Both the position numbers and the translations under genes were made by a program. This document shows, piece after piece, positions 1 to 7,124 of a stretch of DNA of 12,889 bases (its first letter is position 1; each line of letters starts with the position of its first letter). Source of the stretch: Legionellales bacterium (GTDB lineage: Bacteria > Pseudomonadota > Gammaproteobacteria > Legionellales > Legionellaceae); contig JAGVJT010000115.1 of the NCBI GenBank assembly GCA_020050955.1, forward strand, positions 1-12,889, given 5' to 3'. The notes under the pieces are model-generated. The model was given only the letters and a program-made list of their open reading frames with translations, did no database searches and was not told the DNA's origin.

Positions 1-871
1 ACTCAAGGACATCAGGATTTTTCTTGTTTGGCATAAGTGATGATCCCGTTGAAAACGCATCATCAAGCACAAGAAAATTAAATTCTTGTGTCGCCCATAA
101 AATTAAATCCTCTGAAAGACGAGATAAATGCATCATAATTAACGAAGCACTCGCGCAGCATTCAATGACAAAATCACGATCACTCACTGCATCAAGTGTG
201 TTATGAATGACATCCGTAAACCCAAGTTCTTTGGCGACCCATGCCCTATCCAACGGCAGCGAACTACCCGCCAAAGCACCTGCGCCTAATGGACAATAAT
301 TCATCCTAGAAAGCATGTCACGAAAACGGCCATTGTCACGTTCAAACATCTGTTTATACGCATCAAAGAACCAACCAAGACAGATAGGTTGTGCTTGTTG
401 TAAATGCGTATACCCGGGCATCCAATGAGATGCATGCTCTTGTGCCATAACATTTAACTGATGCGCAAGTGTTTGTAACAATTGCATAATGTGTGCACTT
501 TTATGCCTCACGTATAATCGCAAATCCAACGCAACTTGATCGTTTCGGCTTCGTCCGGTGTGCAGTTTTTTGCCAACATCACCAAGCTTATCGACCAACC
601 TTTGTTCGATAAACATATGAATGTCTTCACAAGACGTGTCTTGCGGCGCATGATTTTTTAATTCTTTTCCAATCTCATCTAAGGCATGACAAAGCATGAC
701 TGCTTCGTCTGGTGTAATTAATCCTTGCTTAGCCAGCATTTTGGCATGTACTTGGCTGCCTTGAATGTCAAAAGGATAAAGAACATGATCAAACGTTAAT
801 GATGCATTAAATTCAACAACGAAAGGGTCTTGTGGTTTTTTAAATCGACCGCCCCATACATTATGACTCAT
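1..871 (-). CDS. argH: Argininosuccinate lyase, 3' part beyond the left edge
   Basis: This enzyme cleaves argininosuccinate to arginine and fumarate, the last step of arginine synthesis, in the cytoplasm. The frame is open from an ATG at 869-871 to the left edge, giving the first 290 residues of a protein that is usually about 450-470 long. The N-terminus reads [10 protein letters not shown]. Further family signatures follow in order: [44 protein letters not shown] and, at the very edge, [15 protein letters not shown], which is the fumarase/aspartase superfamily signature loop with the catalytic Ser. No frameshift is seen. The start lies inside the end of argG with an 11-base overlap, so the two genes are probably translationally coupled and transcribed from the argG promoter. 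Identity is very secure; only the C-terminal third is missing from the window. Confidence 0.97.
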   Translation of the reverse strand, partial: MSHNVWGGRFKKPQDPFVVEFNASLTFDHVLYPFDIQGSQVHAKMLAKQGLITPDEAVMLCHALDEIGKELKNHAPQDTSCEDIHMFIEQRLVDKLGDVGKKLHTGRSRNDQVALDLRLYVRHKSAHIMQLLQTLAHQLNVMAQEHASHWMPGYTHLQQAQPICLGWFFDAYKQMFERDNGRFRDMLSRMNYCPLGAGALAGSSLPLDRAWVAKELGFTDVIHNTLDAVSDRDFVIECCASASLIMMHLSRLSEDLILWATQEFNFLVLDDAFSTGSSLMPNKKNPDVLE

Positions 872-2081
872 GATGACTACCTCCATGCACCATGCCATAC
901 ACAATCGCTGGCAGTGAAAACAATCGAATAAACCCTTCTGCATCATACTGGTTATAAACATCATCTTCTTCAAACGTGGCTAAATCCGGTTGATGCAAAC
1001 TATAAGGTGAGGTTAATCCTGACAACACCACATTCCCTTTAAACAAAGTAAGCGCAACGTGACCTGTCACATGCTGTTGGGTTTCGTCAATAAACGCATC
1101 TAATGCGTGTTTCACAGGTGAAAACCAACGCCCCTCATAAACAATATTGGCGTATGTTTGTTGCAACGATTGTTTAAGATGCAGTGTCGCTTTATCCAAG
1201 CATAATGTTTCAAGCGCATGATGTGCTTTATACAAAACACTCGCCGCGGGCGCTTCATACACGCCTCGAATTTTCATGCCCACCAACCTATTCTCAATAA
1301 TATCGCTCATGCCAATACCATGCTCACCGGCGAGTGCATTCAATGATTTAAGTAATTCCACCGCAACCATTGGTGTACCATTCAACGCGACCGGAACGCC
1401 TTTTAAAAAATCAAGCGTGATTGACAATGGGGTGTCTGGTGTTTGGTCAAGCGACTTGGTCATTAATAACAAGTCATCAGGCTGGGGCAAGCCTGGATCT
1501 TCCAACACGCCCCCCTCATGCGAGATATACCAAAGATTCTGGTCGCGAGAATAAGGTGATTTTGGCGTCACAGGAACATCAATATGGTGTTTTTTGGCAT
1601 ATTCGATGGCTTCTTGTCTTGATTTAATTGACCATGTTCGCCAAGGCGCGATGATTTTTAATGAAGGTGCTAGTGCATGAATCGTGTACTCAAATCGAAC
1701 TTGATCATTACCCTTGCCTGTCGCGCCATGTGCAATCGCATCAGCCTTTTCTTGGTAAGCAACTTCAACCAGTTTTTGAGCAATAAGTGGACGAGAAATT
1801 GTGCCTAGAATATATTGGTTTTCATACAAAGCATTCGCTTTTAATAAGGGCCATAAGTAATGTACTGCAAACTCATCTTGCACATCTAAAACAATTGCTT
1901 TATTTGCACCGCTAGAAAGTGCTTTCTGAGAAATAGCGCTTAAATTTTCTTGTTGACCAACATTACAAATCACCGCAATGATTGATGCTTGAGGATAATG
2001 CTCTTTCAACCAAGGAATCATGATTGATGTATCTAAACCACCAGAATACGCCAATATAATTTTTTTAACAGAAGCATTCAT
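861..2081 (-). CDS. argG: Argininosuccinate synthase
   Basis: This cytoplasmic enzyme condenses citrulline and aspartate with ATP to argininosuccinate, AMP and PPi. At 406 residues it matches the usual 400-residue bacterial form rather than the longer form of E. coli. The ATP-pyrophosphatase P-loop AYSGGLDTS is at residues 11-19. The [14 protein letters not shown] nucleotide/citrulline-binding segment begins near residue 118. [19 protein letters not shown] follows in the synthetase domain. The ATG at 2079-2081 is preceded by the Shine-Dalgarno AAGGGGG (2090-2096) with 8 bases between. Two other ATGs lie between this site and the start but are out of frame. The gene is first in an argGH pair, with argH overlapping its end, and is divergent from argR. 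The shared gap carries candidate ARG boxes, so repression by arginine-loaded ArgR is the likely control. Confidence 0.97.
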   Translation of the reverse strand: MNASVKKIILAYSGGLDTSIMIPWLKEHYPQASIIAVICNVGQQENLSAISQKALSSGANKAIVLDVQDEFAVHYLWPLLKANALYENQYILGTISRPLIAQKLVEVAYQEKADAIAHGATGKGNDQVRFEYTIHALAPSLKIIAPWRTWSIKSRQEAIEYAKKHHIDVPVTPKSPYSRDQNLWYISHEGGVLEDPGLPQPDDLLLMTKSLDQTPDTPLSITLDFLKGVPVALNGTPMVAVELLKSLNALAGEHGIGMSDIIENRLVGMKIRGVYEAPAASVLYKAHHALETLCLDKATLHLKQSLQQTYANIVYEGRWFSPVKHALDAFIDETQQHVTGHVALTLFKGNVVLSGLTSPYSLHQPDLATFEEDDVYNQYDAEGFIRLFSLPAIVYGMVHGGSHHES

Positions 2082-2089
2082 CGCATCAT

Positions 2090-2096
2090 CCCCCTT
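2090..2096 (-). promoter_or_regulatory. Ribosome binding site of argG
   Basis: AAGGGGG on the minus strand is a strong purine-rich Shine-Dalgarno, 8 bases before the ATG at 2079-2081. It selects that ATG over the out-of-frame ATGs at 2087-2089 and 2084-2086. Confidence 0.6.
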
Positions 2097-2139
2097 GTGA
2101 TAAGACTATTATGATATTAATCTCTAAAAACAGACTATT

Positions 2140-2177
2140 TATTCAATTTTATTCATTATTTTGAATTAAACTGAATA
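2140..2177. promoter_or_regulatory. Candidate ArgR operator (pair of degenerate ARG boxes)
   Basis: The known ARG box is an 18-bp A/T-rich palindrome with core TGAAT-wwww-ATTCA, often present as two boxes 2-3 bp apart that bind one ArgR hexamer. Here two cores lie at 2142-2155 (TTCAA-TTTT-ATTCA) and 2162-2175 (TGAAT-TAAA-CTGAA). With flanks the boxes are 2140-2157 and 2160-2177, 2 bp apart. The two inner half-sites are perfect and the two outer ones are poor. The whole block also reads as ATTCA (2141), ATTCA (2151), TGAAT (2162), TGAAT (2172), an imperfect dyad with half-sites one helical turn apart. It lies 60-100 bp upstream of the argG start. No clear sigma70 -10/-35 pair for argG could be chosen nearby (TAATAT at 2114-2119 is one -10 possibility). 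That it is an operator is inferred from position and half-sites. Confidence 0.5.
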
Positions 2178-2212
2178 TACAAAGAATGGATGTCTTTTGT
2201 CAACAAAAAGAA

Positions 2213-2218
2213 TATAAT
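2213..2218 (+). promoter_or_regulatory. Possible -10 element of the argR promoter
   Basis: An exact TATAAT lies about 35 bases before the argR start. The best -35 at 17-bp spacing is ATGTCT (2190-2195), only 3 of 6 bases of TTGACA, so the promoter is weak or needs help. A better -35-like hexamer, TTGTCA at 2197-2202, is too close to this -10. Confidence 0.35.
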
Positions 2219-2226
2219 TTCAATAA

Positions 2227-2244
2227 TTGTAATTCATATTCATT
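2227..2244. promoter_or_regulatory. Possible third ARG box, next to argR
   Basis: The core at 2229-2242 reads GTAAT-TCAT-ATTCA, with one perfect half-site and a 3-of-5 partner; a second ATTCA overlaps at 2232-2236. It lies between the TATAAT at 2213 and the argR ATG, where a bound ArgR hexamer would block transcription. Autoregulation of argR is known in enterics. Here it is inferred. Confidence 0.35.
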
Positions 2245-2252
2245 TTTAGCTC

Positions 2253-2720
2253 ATGACACTGAATCACGTAATTGATCATTTAATTAACAATATTATTCAA
2301 ACATCAGACATTACCGAGCAGAACCATCTGCAAGAACGGTTAAAGCAAGAAGGACATGATGTCCCGCAAGCAACATTATCAAGACGGCTTAAAAAGTTGA
2401 ATATTGCGAAAGTGAATGGTGTGTATCGAATGGTAAAATTGCATCAACCAAATTTACCGGTGATATTAAATTTACAAGTATCTGATCATGGACTGATTGT
2501 GCTCAAAACACACCCAGGACACGCGAGTAGCCTTGCTTATCATCTTGATCAGCATTATGTAAACTATCATCCAGATGAGCCCAAATATGCATGCATTCTC
2601 GGCACCATCGCAGGTGATGATACAGTGCTCATCATTACACAAGGCAAGAATGACGTTTCGCGTGTGTTGCATGTGCTAAAGCAAGATTTTCCTTATCTTA
2701 CTATTAAGCCGTGTGACTAA
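2253..2720 (+). CDS. argR: Arginine repressor ArgR
   Basis: This is a hexameric, arginine-responsive DNA-binding regulator of 155 residues, the usual family length. Residues 1-70 form the winged helix-turn-helix domain, with the recognition segment PQATLSRRLKKLNI matching the SQATVSRDIKEL-type motif. The C-terminal oligomerisation and arginine-binding domain shows VLKTHPGHASSLAYHLD and LGTIAGDDTVLII, the latter carrying the Asp-Asp pair that contacts arginine. An in-frame TAG at 2247-2249 fixes the ATG at 2253 as the first usable start. There is no recognisable Shine-Dalgarno, so translation may be weak. It is divergent from argGH, which it probably represses, and its own leader carries ARG-box-like half-sites. 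It ends 13 bp from the convergent stop of the next gene, with no clear terminator hairpin between them. Confidence 0.95.
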   Translation: MTLNHVIDHLINNIIQTSDITEQNHLQERLKQEGHDVPQATLSRRLKKLNIAKVNGVYRMVKLHQPNLPVILNLQVSDHGLIVLKTHPGHASSLAYHLDQHYVNYHPDEPKYACILGTIAGDDTVLIITQGKNDVSRVLHVLKQDFPYLTIKPCD

Positions 2721-2733
2721 GTCGAAAATAATA

Positions 2734-4332
2734 TCACTTATGTCCTTGATGCCTGCTGATCACGAGAGTATCTCCTTCCTCGTGCGTTTCATCAACTTGC
2801 TCAAGCCATCGTTTCGAAATGATGGCTGCTGCTTGATCCAGGTACTCGCTTAATTTATCTTGATAAAATTGATGAGCTACATTACTAAAGCTGTAAAAAT
2901 ATTGTTGATCCAATGGTTTCGCTCTATCTTTCATACTTTGAATAAACGTAGTAGCTAAATCCGCTTTTCCGCGCAAATACTCTGGATGGTTAATATCAAG
3001 ACGCTTAACATTTGTCAGATAAGCTTGTAGTTGCTCTTGAAGAAGCTGCTCTTTTAGTTCAATCAACGCAGAGGGTTGCAATTCTCGCTTTGCATAATGT
3101 TCATCAAACAATAATCTTGCAGCATTTAAGGCCGTATAGTACTTCATAATATCAATAGGTTCTTCATCATGCGGTTTATCCAGCCATGTTAATACGTCAA
3201 TTTTTCGTTGTATCTGCTGCTGTAATGTAATTAAACCTGTCACCGCATCTTCTGTTGCACGTGGCGCATATCCGTATCCACGAGCGGTGTTTTTTAAATC
3301 TTCTAGCGTTTCATTTAAATACTGCGTCAAAGTATTCATGGCATGCAAATCATCTGTTGCTACTAAGTCTCGAATTTTTATTTTTAATGCTTCTAATTTC
3401 TCACGTTTTTTCGCCGATAATTCTAGATTTCGTCCGCCTTCACCAATCGAGGAGCTTGCAGAAAAAACACCATCTGAAAGCTGCCTCATCACTTTTGCCA
3501 CACTTGATGACACAATGCCCACTGCAGAAGAAACCATGGATGGATTGCCAGATGAACTAGTCTCACCAAGATTTTCGTTAGGCTTAAAGTTAATCACTAC
3601 AAGATCTTCTTCTTTCATTCGAGGCGATGTTACAGGTATGATCTGCGCAGCGGCCATTTCACGATTGATAGAAAATGCTTCTGCTTCATCAATCGCAAGT
3701 GTTCTCGCAAGTTTGGATGACTCAATAGAGGGTTGCGCGACGGCATGCTCTTGATAAGAGGAATCAATATAGCCAGCGGGCATAGACTCTATTGCTGCTG
3801 CCTCTGTTGCTGCTTTTTTTTTTGCCTTTGCCGCTTTTTTTGCTGCTGTTTTCGTTGTTACGCCAGCCTCTTTATTTTCTACAGTACTTAGTACAGGAGG
3901 CATGGCTAATTCAGCACCTCCTTTATTCAAAGGCGCCTCCTCCTGTTCTTCTTGCTTGACAGCGCCAGCAAGCTCAAGAGTAGTTACCATCGATTGAGCC
4001 TCAGATGACTCAATTACTGATGCAGCAACATCTGTTCTCGATTGCAAAACAACATCAGAAGGTTCTCCATCATGAGCACTACTACTTAGCTCTTCAACAA
4101 TTTCAATAACCTTAGATTCAGGAGATTGCTTCACCGCTTTCGCCACCGATTGTGCAATGAAGGAAACCTCCGACAATGTTGAGGCGATACCTCGAATCGT
4201 GGATGACGTCATTTTTGATAATTGTTGACGACTTTTATTCACTAAGTCTTCGTCATGACTCGTTGATGATTGAATGATGCGATCAATGCCGAGTAACAGA
4301 AAATGCTTGGACACTTCGGTAAAAATGGTCAT
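2734..4332 (-). CDS. Uncharacterised Ala/Lys/Ser-rich coiled-coil protein
   Basis: I do not recognise this protein. The reading frame opens at an ATG at 4341 (535 residues). AGGA at 4341-4344 sits 8 bases before the Met at residue 4, so 4332 is the better start (532 residues). Numbering below is from 4341. Residues 1-25 are hydrophobic or amphipathic but lack a clear signal-peptide cleavage site. Residues 26-160 are Ser/Glu-rich low complexity. Residues 164-178 are an Ala/Lys stretch like a histone H1 tail. Residues 261-305 are Ser/Gly-rich. Residues 309-510 are highly charged and helical with probable coiled coils (for example 309-355 and 426-450). The C-terminus has an acidic cluster, DETHEEGD at 517-524, then a hydrophobic LVI. 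A segment around 65-75 (SVAKAVKQSPE) resembles one around 280-290 (SVAKVMRQLSD). No catalytic motif or transmembrane helix is evident. A secreted effector or a structural/DNA-associated protein are both possible. Confidence 0.8.
   Translation of the reverse strand: MTIFTEVSKHFLLLGIDRIIQSSTSHDEDLVNKSRQQLSKMTSSTIRGIASTLSEVSFIAQSVAKAVKQSPESKVIEIVEELSSSAHDGEPSDVVLQSRTDVAASVIESSEAQSMVTTLELAGAVKQEEQEEAPLNKGGAELAMPPVLSTVENKEAGVTTKTAAKKAAKAKKKAATEAAAIESMPAGYIDSSYQEHAVAQPSIESSKLARTLAIDEAEAFSINREMAAAQIIPVTSPRMKEEDLVVINFKPNENLGETSSSGNPSMVSSAVGIVSSSVAKVMRQLSDGVFSASSSIGEGGRNLELSAKKREKLEALKIKIRDLVATDDLHAMNTLTQYLNETLEDLKNTARGYGYAPRATEDAVTGLITLQQQIQRKIDVLTWLDKPHDEEPIDIMKYYTALNAARLLFDEHYAKRELQPSALIELKEQLLQEQLQAYLTNVKRLDINHPEYLRGKADLATTFIQSMKDRAKPLDQQYFYSFSNVAHQFYQDKLSEYLDQAAAIISKRWLEQVDETHEEGDTLVISRHQGHK
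3814..3841 (-). repeat. Paired A10 and A7 homopolymer runs in the coding strand
   Basis: On the coding strand an A7 run (3835-3841) and an A10 run (3814-3823) lie 11 bases apart and encode the Lys residues of an Ala/Lys stretch. Loss of one A from the A10 run would bring a TAG into frame about 8 codons downstream. Gain of one A would bring in a TGA about 15 codons downstream. Slippage, either in replication or in transcription, would therefore give a protein of about 190 residues without the helical C-terminal half. Whether slippage occurs is not known. Confidence 0.5.
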
Positions 4333-4363
4333 AAATTTCATCCTAGGAACATTTTTTTATCAA

Positions 4364-4392
4364 TTTTTACCACAATTACCATCATTTGACGA
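4364..4392 (-). promoter_or_regulatory. Possible promoter of the uncharacterised gene
   Basis: On the minus strand TCGTCA (4387-4392, four of six bases of TTGACA) is separated by 17 bp from TAAAAA (4364-4369). It lies in the 62-70 bp gap after pdxH, which has no clear terminator. The gene could equally be read through from the upstream operon. Confidence 0.25.
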
Positions 4393-4403
4393 CTTATTTT
4401 TTA

Positions 4404-5063
4404 TCACGGTGCAAGTCTTTGTTTTATCCACTCATTATGTTGATAAATGTACTGAATACGATCATGCAATCGACTGTCTCGTCCTTGCCAAAATTCGATG
4501 ATTGAAGGAAAAACCGCATACCCGCCCCAATGAGGAGGACGAGGAAAGACTCGGTGCTGCTTCGTCAGTTGCAGAAGTTTCTCTTCGAGAACGTTGCGAT
4601 CGGGTATAACCATGCTTTGAGGTGATGCAATCGCACTTAACTGACTTGTCAAAGGACGCGATGCAAAATAAGCATCAGACATCTCGTTACTAACACGATC
4701 TACGCGCCCTCTTACTCTGACTTGTCGTGCCATTTTTGGCCAATAGAAGGTCAAAGCCACATACGGCATGCATTGAATTTCTAATGATTTGGTACTGTTA
4801 TAATTGGTATAAAAAACAAACGCACCATCTGATATATCTTTCAAAAGAACCACACGTGCATCAGGATATCCATGCTCATCGACTGTCGACAAAACCATAG
4901 CCGTTGGATCATCATGCTCATGTAATCGTGCATCTGAAAACCAATGCTCAAATTGTAAAAAAGGACACGCATGCGTGTCCTTTTCATCCAGTGTTAACTG
5001 GCCATATTCTCGCCGAATATCTGCCAGTTTTTGCGGCATGTGTGACAAATCCACACTTACCAT
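4404..5063 (-). CDS. pdxH: Pyridoxamine/pyridoxine 5'-phosphate oxidase
   Basis: This FMN enzyme oxidises pyridoxamine or pyridoxine 5'-phosphate with oxygen to pyridoxal 5'-phosphate, in the last step or salvage of vitamin B6 cofactor synthesis. At 219 residues it matches the E. coli protein length closely. Visible hallmarks are RREY near residue 18, [24 protein letters not shown] (52-76), [25 protein letters not shown] (Tyr132, Arg136, Ser140 matching PLP-phosphate ligands), WGGY, IEFWQG, RLHDR (Arg198, His200) and the terminal RLAP. The usual IGAW after SRPxxSQ is LSAI here, so the conserved Trp is absent. The ATG at 5061-5063 overlaps the sucD stop by 7 bases, implying coupled translation at the end of the suc operon; the Met at residue 9 is an alternative start. 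A perfect palindrome followed by T6 spans about codons 26-36. Confidence 0.95.
   Translation of the reverse strand: MVSVDLSHMPQKLADIRREYGQLTLDEKDTHACPFLQFEHWFSDARLHEHDDPTAMVLSTVDEHGYPDARVVLLKDISDGAFVFYTNYNSTKSLEIQCMPYVALTFYWPKMARQVRVRGRVDRVSNEMSDAYFASRPLTSQLSAIASPQSMVIPDRNVLEEKLLQLTKQHRVFPRPPHWGGYAVFPSIIEFWQGRDSRLHDRIQYIYQHNEWIKQRLAP
4957..4984 (-). terminator. Perfect 26-bp palindrome with T run inside pdxH, terminator-like
   Basis: The bases 4959-4984 form a perfect palindrome with 13-base arms: an A4 flank, GGACACG, CATG, CGTGTCC and a T4 flank. On the coding strand the arm is followed without a break by a T6 run. As RNA this folds into a 7-bp G+C-rich stem, extended to 11 bp by A-U pairs, with a CAUG loop and a U tract: the form of a Rho-independent terminator. 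It lies inside an intact, well-conserved reading frame (residues around [10 protein letters not shown]) with no insertion relative to the family. In the antisense direction the T run is only four long. Termination or attenuation is inferred, and a recurrent palindromic element is the alternative. Confidence 0.45.
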
Positions 5064-5932
5064 CCCATCACACGTGCAACAGCATCACCAAGATCAGCAG
5101 GAGAATAAACGGTGTGTACGCCAGCTGCTTGTAGTGCTGCAAACTTATCAGCAGCTGTACCTTTCCCACCAGAAATAATTGCACCAGCATGCCCCATACG
5201 CTTACCAGCGGGCGCGGTTACTCCTGCAATATAAGACACAACAGGCTTACTTACATGCGCACGGATAAATTCAGCCGCTTCTTCTTCTGCTGTACCACCA
5301 ATCTCACCCACAAGAATAATTGCTTCTGTTTGTGCATCTTTTTCAAACAACTCTAAAACATCAATAAATGACATCCCTGGAATTGGATCACCACCAATAC
5401 CAACGCACGTGCTTTGACCAAAACCTTTATCAGTCATTTGCTTCACTGCTTCGTACGTCAATGTTCCTGAGCGCGACACAATACCCACTTTACCGGGTAA
5501 ATGAATCGAGCCTGGCATGATCCCGATTTTACATTCACCTGGTGTAATCACGCCTGGACAGTTTGGTCCCACCAATCGACTGGTTGGGTTTTTTTCCAAA
5601 TAGGCTTTCACCGCCAACATGTCTAAGACAGGCACGCCTTCTGTAATACAAACAATCAATTCAATGCCTGCATCAACCGCTTCCATGATGGAGTCTTTAC
5701 AAAACGGAGCAGGAACATAAATCACTGTTGCATTCGCACCAGTCGCATCCACTGCGTCACGCACTGTATCAAACACAGGAAGGTCCAAGTGCGTTTGTCC
5801 ACCTTTGCCTGGTGTCACACCGCCCACCATTTTTGTGCCATAACTCATTGCTTGCTCAGAATGAAGTGTGCCTTGTTTTCCAGTAAATCCTTGGCAAATA
5901 ACCTTCGTATCTTTATTAATTAATATGCTCAT
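5057..5932 (-). CDS. sucD: Succinyl-CoA synthetase alpha subunit
   Basis: With SucC this subunit converts succinyl-CoA, ADP (or GDP) and phosphate to succinate, CoA and ATP, the only substrate-level phosphorylation of the TCA cycle. It is 291 residues, the normal length. The N-terminal CoA-binding Rossmann domain begins [43 protein letters not shown] follows near 121. The active-site loop [16 protein letters not shown] carries the phosphorylated His at residue 248. The start has the Shine-Dalgarno AGAGG 7 bases upstream. It follows sucC by 20 bp, and its stop overlaps the pdxH start. Identity is secure. Confidence 0.98.
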   Translation of the reverse strand: MSILINKDTKVICQGFTGKQGTLHSEQAMSYGTKMVGGVTPGKGGQTHLDLPVFDTVRDAVDATGANATVIYVPAPFCKDSIMEAVDAGIELIVCITEGVPVLDMLAVKAYLEKNPTSRLVGPNCPGVITPGECKIGIMPGSIHLPGKVGIVSRSGTLTYEAVKQMTDKGFGQSTCVGIGGDPIPGMSFIDVLELFEKDAQTEAIILVGEIGGTAEEEAAEFIRAHVSKPVVSYIAGVTAPAGKRMGHAGAIISGGKGTAADKFAALQAAGVHTVYSPADLGDAVARVMGW

Positions 5933-5952
5933 TGCTAACCTCTAAACTCAAT

Positions 5953-7113
5953 TTATGCAATCGCGGCCACAATTTTCTTGGCTGCATCAGTAAGACCGTG
6001 TGCTGGAATAACATTTAAGCCACTTTTACTTAAAATATCAGCACCAAGGCTCGCTTGGTTACCTTCTAGTCGAACAACCACAGGAACCTTGACTTGCACT
6101 TCTTTTACCGCGGCCAAAATACCTTCAGCAATCAAATCACAACGAACAATACCACCAAAAATATTCACAAGAATACCTTTGACATGCTCGTCAGAAAGAA
6201 TAATTTTGAATGCTTCACAAACGCGCTCTTTCGTTGCACCACCACCAACATCTAAAAAGTTAGCAGGCTCTCCACCATGCAACTTAATCACGTCCATAGT
6301 CGCCATTGCAAGACCTGCGCCATTGACCATACAGCCAATGTTGCCATCAAGAGGAATGTAGTTAAGCTCCCAATCATGAGCCCGATTTTCACGTTCATCT
6401 TCTTGTGTAGTATCGCGCATTGCTTTGAGTAATGGTTGACGATACAGTGCGTTATCATCAAGAATCACTTTTCCATCTAAACAAACTAACTCGCCTGTTT
6501 TTGTGACGACAAGAGGATTAATTTCAAGCAAACTTAAATCACTTTCAACAAACATTTTACCTAAATTAACCATCAAGTGTGTGAATGATTTAATTTGGTC
6601 AACCGTAAGCCCCAGTTTAAAACCAACTTCACGGCATTGATAAGGTAAAACACCAAGCATTGGATCAACGATCACTTTCAAAATCTTCTCTGGTGTTTCT
6701 TCAGCAACGGTTTCAATTTCCACGCCGCCTTCAGTAGACGCCATGATCACCACACGACGAGTCGCACGATCAACCACAGCGCCAAGGTATAACTCACGTG
6801 CAATATCACATGTCTCTTCGACCAACACCGCATGAACAGGTTGACCTTTCGCATCTGTTTGATACGTCACTAACCGCGTGCCTAATAAGTTTTGTGTGAA
6901 TGATGCTAGCTCTTCTTTCGTTGAAACAACCTTAACACCACCTGCTTTACCACGCCCACCAGCATGCACTTGTGCTTTCACAACCCAACGTGATGTTGAT
7001 AATTGAGAAGTAACTTGTAATGCATCTTCTACATTATAAGCCACATGACCATTTGGCACCGGTAACCCGTAACGTGTAAATAATTGTTTCGCTTGATATT
7101 CATGTAAATTCAT
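5953..7113 (-). CDS. sucC: Succinyl-CoA synthetase beta subunit
   Basis: This is the nucleotide-binding subunit of succinyl-CoA synthetase, 386 residues and near the usual 388. The N-terminus [12 protein letters not shown] is the family signature. The ATP-grasp fold follows, with [18 protein letters not shown] near residues 44-61 and [21 protein letters not shown] further on. The C-terminal part shows [44 protein letters not shown] and [14 protein letters not shown]. The start has AAAGGTAG upstream. It follows sucB by 11 bp, so it is clearly in the same transcript. It acts with SucD as a heterotetramer or dimer in the cytoplasm. Confidence 0.98.
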   Translation of the reverse strand: MNLHEYQAKQLFTRYGLPVPNGHVAYNVEDALQVTSQLSTSRWVVKAQVHAGGRGKAGGVKVVSTKEELASFTQNLLGTRLVTYQTDAKGQPVHAVLVEETCDIARELYLGAVVDRATRRVVIMASTEGGVEIETVAEETPEKILKVIVDPMLGVLPYQCREVGFKLGLTVDQIKSFTHLMVNLGKMFVESDLSLLEINPLVVTKTGELVCLDGKVILDDNALYRQPLLKAMRDTTQEDERENRAHDWELNYIPLDGNIGCMVNGAGLAMATMDVIKLHGGEPANFLDVGGGATKERVCEAFKIILSDEHVKGILVNIFGGIVRCDLIAEGILAAVKEVQVKVPVVVRLEGNQASLGADILSKSGLNVIPAHGLTDAAKKIVAAIA

Positions 7114-7124
7114 TCTATCTACCT

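Noticed and set aside
24-206. A 60-codon open frame on the plus strand
   Set aside because: It lies antisense to argH, which is unmistakable in this stretch.
2718-2740. A terminator between the convergent argR and the unknown gene
   Set aside because: Only 13 bp separate the stops, and no stem with a T run can be formed there.
3287-3754. A 155-codon open frame on the plus strand, opposite the unknown gene
   Set aside because: It is fully antisense to a longer frame with a ribosome binding site. It has no recognisable domain, and the composition looks like a mirror of Ser/Lys-rich coding.
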